Below, one piece after another: positions 60,827-64,000 of a DNA stretch of 64,000 nucleotides (positions are counted from its first letter, which is position 1; the number at the start of each line of letters is the position of its first letter). The notes beneath the pieces are model-generated. The model was given only the letters and a program-made list of their open reading frames with translations. It was not told the DNA's origin and searched no databases. The position numbers were made by a program, and so were the translations under genes. Source of the DNA: CAZUAQ01 sp964618455 (GTDB lineage: Bacteria > Planctomycetota > Phycisphaerae > UBA1845 > PWPN01); contig CAZUAQ010000009.1 of assembly GCA_964618455.1 (NCBI GenBank), positions 1 through 64,000 of the forward strand, in the 5' to 3' direction.

Positions 60827-61982
60827 AATGGGTCTCGAGCAGTTCGAGATAGATGCGTTCGATCGATTCGACCATGCGCTTGTGGTCGAACCGTTCGCGG
60901 CAGAGTTCGCGGGCGTGGCGGCCGAGGCGCCGGCGGAGCGGCACGTCGCGGGCCAGGGTAAGGATGGCGCGCGTGAGGGCATCGGTGTCGTTCAGCGGAA
61001 CGAGGATGCCGGTCTGATCGGGGATGACCACTTCAGGGGCGCCGTCGATGGCAAAGCTGATCACGGGCCGTTCCATGAGCGAGGCCTGCACCGCCACGCG
61101 CGGCAGGCCCTCCCACTGCGACGCATGCACGACGAAATCCATCCCTGCCAGCAGCGGCGCGACGCGCTCCGGCGGCACCAGCCCGGTCAGGATCACGCGC
61201 GAGCGAATGCCCATCTCGTCGAGCCGCCGCTCGTAGGCGTCGCGGTTCTTGCCGTCACCCACCCACACGAACTTCAGCGCCGGGCAACGCGTCCACGCCT
61301 CGACCATGGCGGGGATCAACTGTTCGTACCCCTTGTTGGCAAACAGCCGGGCGACCGTGCCGCACGCCACTTCGTTCGAAGCGATGCCGAGTTCGCGGCG
61401 AATGGCGTCGCGATCTTGGCGGGATGGATCGTACCACTCGGTCCGCATGCCGGAGTACACCGTGTGGCAGCGCTCGCGCGGGGCGAGTTTCGCCGCCACC
61501 GCCTGGTCGATCATGGCGTCCGCCACGCCGAGCAGGGCGTTCGTATCCTTTCCACAACTCCGTTCCAACATGCGGAAGAGCGTCCGCTTCCACAACGGCT
61601 GCGTCCGGTTGAAGCTCATGCCGTGAATGGTGTGGACGATGCGCGGCACGCCGGCCTGCTTCGCCGCCACACGGCCGAGGATGCCCGCCTTGCTGCTGTG
61701 TGTGTGGACGATCTCGGGCTGGAGAACGGCGTAGGCTTCGCGCAAGGCACGCAGCGCCTTGCGATCATCGCCCGGGCGGATCGCTCGCTTCAACTCGGGG
61801 AGTTCGATCAGCCGGTACCCCGCCGCCCGGGCCTCTCCAAGCAGGCTGCCTTCCGGCCCGGTGTCGAGCCCGGTGATCAGGGTCACGTCGTACCCGCGCT
61901 CGTGGAGCCCCGCGCAGGTGAGCAGGGTATTTTCCTGTGCGCCGCCGATGATCAGCCGCGTAATGACGTGACAGATCTTCAC
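60825..61982 (-). CDS. Family 4 glycosyltransferase
   Basis: A 385-residue GT-B enzyme. The N-terminal Rossmann part starts VKICHVITRLIIGGAQENT with the acceptor-side glycine turn, then VHTHSSKAGILGRVAA. The C-terminal part has VWVGDGKNRD, VHASQWEGLPRVAVQASLMERPVI with the donor-binding E-x7-E pattern, and an end typical of the family. The GTG at 61982 overlaps the truA stop codon (GTGA), has GGAG 8 bases upstream, and so is translated by coupling. An envelope polysaccharide or lipid-linked sugar is the likely product, but the donor and acceptor are unknown. Confidence 0.9.
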   Translation of the reverse strand: MKICHVITRLIIGGAQENTLLTCAGLHERGYDVTLITGLDTGPEGSLLGEARAAGYRLIELPELKRAIRPGDDRKALRALREAYAVLQPEIVHTHSSKAGILGRVAAKQAGVPRIVHTIHGMSFNRTQPLWKRTLFRMLERSCGKDTNALLGVADAMIDQAVAAKLAPRERCHTVYSGMRTEWYDPSRQDRDAIRRELGIASNEVACGTVARLFANKGYEQLIPAMVEAWTRCPALKFVWVGDGKNRDAYERRLDEMGIRSRVILTGLVPPERVAPLLAGMDFVVHASQWEGLPRVAVQASLMERPVISFAIDGAPEVVIPDQTGILVPLNDTDALTRAILTLARDVPLRRRLGRHARELCRERFDHKRMVESIERIYLELLETH

Positions 61983-62830
61983 GGGGCGGACTCCGAGGCG
62001 GGGGGAAGCTGTTCGTCCGATGAAACATCCTCGTGGCAATCGTCCTCAACCGGCTCTGGCGGGGTATGGGCCTCGATCGCGGGCAGGTCGTATTTGACCC
62101 ACTGCATGCACAGCCCGCGGGCCGGCGCGGTCGGTCCCGCCTTGGAGCGGTCGCCGCTCTCGAGGATCTCGGTCACGTACTCCGGTTCCCAGTGGCCCCG
62201 GCCGATCTCGATCAGTGTGCCGACCATGTTCCGCACCTGGTTGTACAGGAAACCTGTGCCTTCGACGTCGACGTGGATCTCCCGAAGCTCGCGTCCGAGA
62301 TGAACGCTCAACACCGTCCGCACCGTCGTCTCCCGCGCGGAGCCCTTGCTGGCGAAGGCGGCGAAGTCACGGGTGCCGACCATCCGCGCCGCCGCCATCC
62401 GCATCCGTTCGAGATCGAGCGGATGCCAGAAGTGGTAGACGTAACGCTGCGTCAGTTCTTCGACCGGCCGTTGCGGATGATTGTGAATGCGGTAGCGGTA
62501 AAGCTTGGAGCTGGCATCGCTGGTCGATCGGAAATGCAGCGGCATCTCGCGTACGTGGTGGATGGAGATATCCTTGGGCAGGCGGCTGCCGATGGCCTTG
62601 GCGAGACTCTCGCAGGGGATGGTGCAGGTCGTCTCGAAGTTCGCGACCTGACCATGGGCATGGACGCCGGCATCGGTGCGACCGGCGCCGGCGATTCTCA
62701 CCTGGTGGCGGACGACGCGCCGCACCGCCTGTTCGAGGCTGTCTTGCACCGTGCGCAGTCCCGGTTGGGCCTGCCAGCCGTGAAAGCCCGTGCCGTCATA
62801 GGCGAGCAGAAGTCGTATGTTTCGCCTCAT
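61979..62830 (-). CDS. truA: tRNA pseudouridine(38-40) synthase TruA
   Basis: A 283-residue enzyme that makes pseudouridine at positions 38-40 of the tRNA anticodon arm. The catalytic Asp53 is in GAGRTDAGVHAHGQV; LLAYDGTGFHGWQ opens the fold; FLYNQVRNMVGTLIEIGRG is the C-terminal signature. An acidic, Pro-rich tail of about 30 residues (EDDCHEDVSSDEQLPP) is extra. The ATG at 62830 gives the normal start; a longer frame upstream is not conserved. It is coupled by a 4-base overlap to the glycosyltransferase, an odd functional pairing. Confidence 0.95.
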   Translation of the reverse strand: MRRNIRLLLAYDGTGFHGWQAQPGLRTVQDSLEQAVRRVVRHQVRIAGAGRTDAGVHAHGQVANFETTCTIPCESLAKAIGSRLPKDISIHHVREMPLHFRSTSDASSKLYRYRIHNHPQRPVEELTQRYVYHFWHPLDLERMRMAAARMVGTRDFAAFASKGSARETTVRTVLSVHLGRELREIHVDVEGTGFLYNQVRNMVGTLIEIGRGHWEPEYVTEILESGDRSKAGPTAPARGLCMQWVKYDLPAIEAHTPPEPVEDDCHEDVSSDEQLPPASESAP

Positions 62831-62964
62831 GAGGTGCGATTCTAAGGAAAGTCGGCTGCGATGGGTATCGGGACAGGGCGGACCCGGAAAGCGGGCACAG
62901 ACTATCCGCGAGGGGTGAAACAAGGCACGAAGATGTCAGGAGACAAAGAGGGAGATGGTACGTC

Positions 62965-63750
62965 TCAAGCGACGAGTTCTTCTTCCAGCCGTCCCTTGAA
63001 GCGGTTGCGCAGCCGCGTGATCACGTCCTTGTGGATCTGGCTGACACGCGACTCGGAGAGATCGAGCACGACACCGATTTCCGCCATGGTCAGATCCTCG
63101 TAGTAATAGAGAATCAGGACGAGGCGTTCTTCACGACTCAGGCCGCGGGTGATGTAGTCGGTGAGCATGGTGCGGGCCATGCGTGTCGACGGGTCGTTCT
63201 GGCGATTGTCGCCGACGTCCCAGGCCCTTTCGCCCGAGCGACCGCGCGAGTCGTTATTGCCGCGGGGGTCCATCGCGGAGAAGTGCACCTCGCGCCCGAG
63301 CTGCGATATCCGCGAGAGCTGATCGTAGCGATCCTGCGTGATGCCCATGCGTTTGGCGACTTCGTCATGCATGGGGGGGCGTCCGAGCTCGGCGTCGAGC
63401 ATTTCGCGCACGGAGAGGCGTCGCTTTTCAAAGGTGCGGATCGTACGTGACTGCGGATCGAGACTGCGCAGCCAGTCCATCACCGCGCCGACGATACGCT
63501 GCTGACAGAAAGTCTCGAACTTCGCCTTCCGCTCGGGGTTGTAGCTCTCGACGGCTTCAATGAGTCCGTCGTAGCCGGCGCTGCAAATTTCATCGTAGCC
63601 GATCTGCGCAGGCAGCTTCCGCGAGAGCCGGGCTGCCTGCATCTGCACCAGGGGAGCGTAGTTTTCCACGAGTGCGTTGCGATCCTGGTCGCTGCGGGAA
63701 CGGAAGAATCGCTTCCAAAGCTTCTGGACCTGACTGTCTGCGGGTTTCAT
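62965..63750 (-). CDS. fliA: FliA/WhiG-family sigma factor (sigma 28 type)
   Basis: A 261-residue sigma factor of group 3. Region 2 runs from ALVENYAPLVQMQAARL to FETFCQQRIVGAVMDWLRSLD; region 3 (RRLSVREMLDAELGRPPMHDEVAKRMGI) and region 4 with its helix-turn-helix (MAEIGVVLDLSESRVSQIHKDV) follow. Length and order match FliA, which drives late flagellar genes, and WhiG. GGGAGG lies 9 bases before the ATG at 63750. No flagellar gene is seen in the window, so the regulon cannot be confirmed; the symbol is tentative. Confidence 0.88.
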   Translation of the reverse strand: MKPADSQVQKLWKRFFRSRSDQDRNALVENYAPLVQMQAARLSRKLPAQIGYDEICSAGYDGLIEAVESYNPERKAKFETFCQQRIVGAVMDWLRSLDPQSRTIRTFEKRRLSVREMLDAELGRPPMHDEVAKRMGITQDRYDQLSRISQLGREVHFSAMDPRGNNDSRGRSGERAWDVGDNRQNDPSTRMARTMLTDYITRGLSREERLVLILYYYEDLTMAEIGVVLDLSESRVSQIHKDVITRLRNRFKGRLEEELVA

Positions 63751-63909
63751 GGGGTAACCTCCCGGACCATCGTCTGTCGCGGTGCGGTCTCGCCCGGTAA
63801 AAGGAAAGGCCGGACACCGTCACACCATGCCGAATTCTCCGAAGCGCAAAGCGCGCGGAGCAAAAGGCACGATGCCGCAGGTTCTCCTCAACCTGCCCGG
63901 ATTGTCGTT

Positions 63910-64000
63910 TCAAGGTGGATTGTGGTCCGGCGGGTTCATCAGCATCCGTGCCGGCACAATCTGGACCTCATCCTTGAGGTCGCCTATCGAAAAGGTTTGA
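63910..64000 (-). CDS. Possible C-terminal end of an upstream minus-strand gene
   Basis: On the minus strand a frame is open from the window edge for 29 codons and stops at 63910 (ending MNPPDHNPP). In flagellar loci fliA often follows flhF or fleN, so this could be such a gene's end, but nothing in the 29 residues identifies it. Confidence 0.25.
   Translation of the reverse strand, partial: QTFSIGDLKDEVQIVPARMLMNPPDHNPP

Noticed and set aside
63782..64000. Plus-strand frame upstream of the sigma factor
   Set aside because: Basic, motif-free product opposite the sigma factor leader and a more plausible minus-strand end at 63910.

Overview
The window is a GC-rich (about 63% by eye), gene-dense bacterial chromosome segment with one 10-base run of Ns at 53110-53119, so it probably comes from a draft or metagenome-derived assembly. 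The gene set points to a planctomycete, most likely of the Phycisphaerae type: a ClpC-type protease ATPase, a formylglycine sulfatase, CRTAC1/ASPIC-UnbV and multihaem cytochrome proteins, secreted proteins with thrombospondin type 3 and dockerin-like repeats, a GldA/GldF/GldG/DUF4340 transporter operon and a FliA/WhiG-type sigma factor. This placement is an inference from gene content; no rRNA or tRNA gene was seen. No insertion sequence, prophage or CRISPR array was seen either.

Layout. 1-9.6 kb: the end of clpC with a strong terminator, a small lipoprotein, a glycoside-hydrolase-like lipoprotein, a GtrB-like glycosyltransferase with a polytopic membrane partner, an inositol-monophosphatase-family enzyme and a PpiD/SurA-like membrane-anchored folding factor. 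9.6-21 kb: topA, the stress operon prkA-yeaH-spoVR, a B12-binding-type radical SAM enzyme, and a 0.95-kb gene-poor stretch holding a small mosaic of two neighbouring genes. 21-31 kb: a thrombospondin-type-3 lipoprotein, a voltage-sensor-like membrane protein with a C-terminal coiled coil and no visible pore, a second membrane protein, a cupin, and a translationally coupled pentahaem-cytochrome/CRTAC1 pair. 31-43.8 kb, almost all on the minus strand: a ParA-type ATPase fused to an AMPK/CBM48-type glycogen-binding domain, a Maf/CgeB-like glycosyltransferase, a coupled zinc-ribbon/SRPBCC membrane cluster, DUF763, NAD(P)H-hydrate dehydratase, larB, a sulfatase and asd with a textbook terminator. 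44-52 kb: a repeat-rich surface protein, a nitrilase-family amidase, a TSUP transporter, nikR, a CBM9/thrombospondin/dockerin secreted protein, bioD and a family 2 glycosyltransferase. 52-60 kb: the four-gene Gld-like ABC operon, then acylphosphatase. 60-64 kb: rpmI-rplT, then a minus-strand run of truA, a family 4 glycosyltransferase and the sigma factor.

How genes work together. Close packing and 4- to 10-base start/stop overlaps mark several operons: prkA-yeaH-spoVR; cytochrome-CRTAC1; larB-nnrD-DUF763 and the zinc-ribbon/SRPBCC genes; the ABC operon; truA-glycosyltransferase. larB and nikR, 7 kb apart, both concern nickel. Three observations stand out most: the ParA-glycogen-binding fusion, the Hv1-like voltage-sensor protein, and four putative promoters (818, 9829, 13061, 59999) in which a perfect 6-7 bp inverted repeat begins inside the -35 element and fills the spacer.
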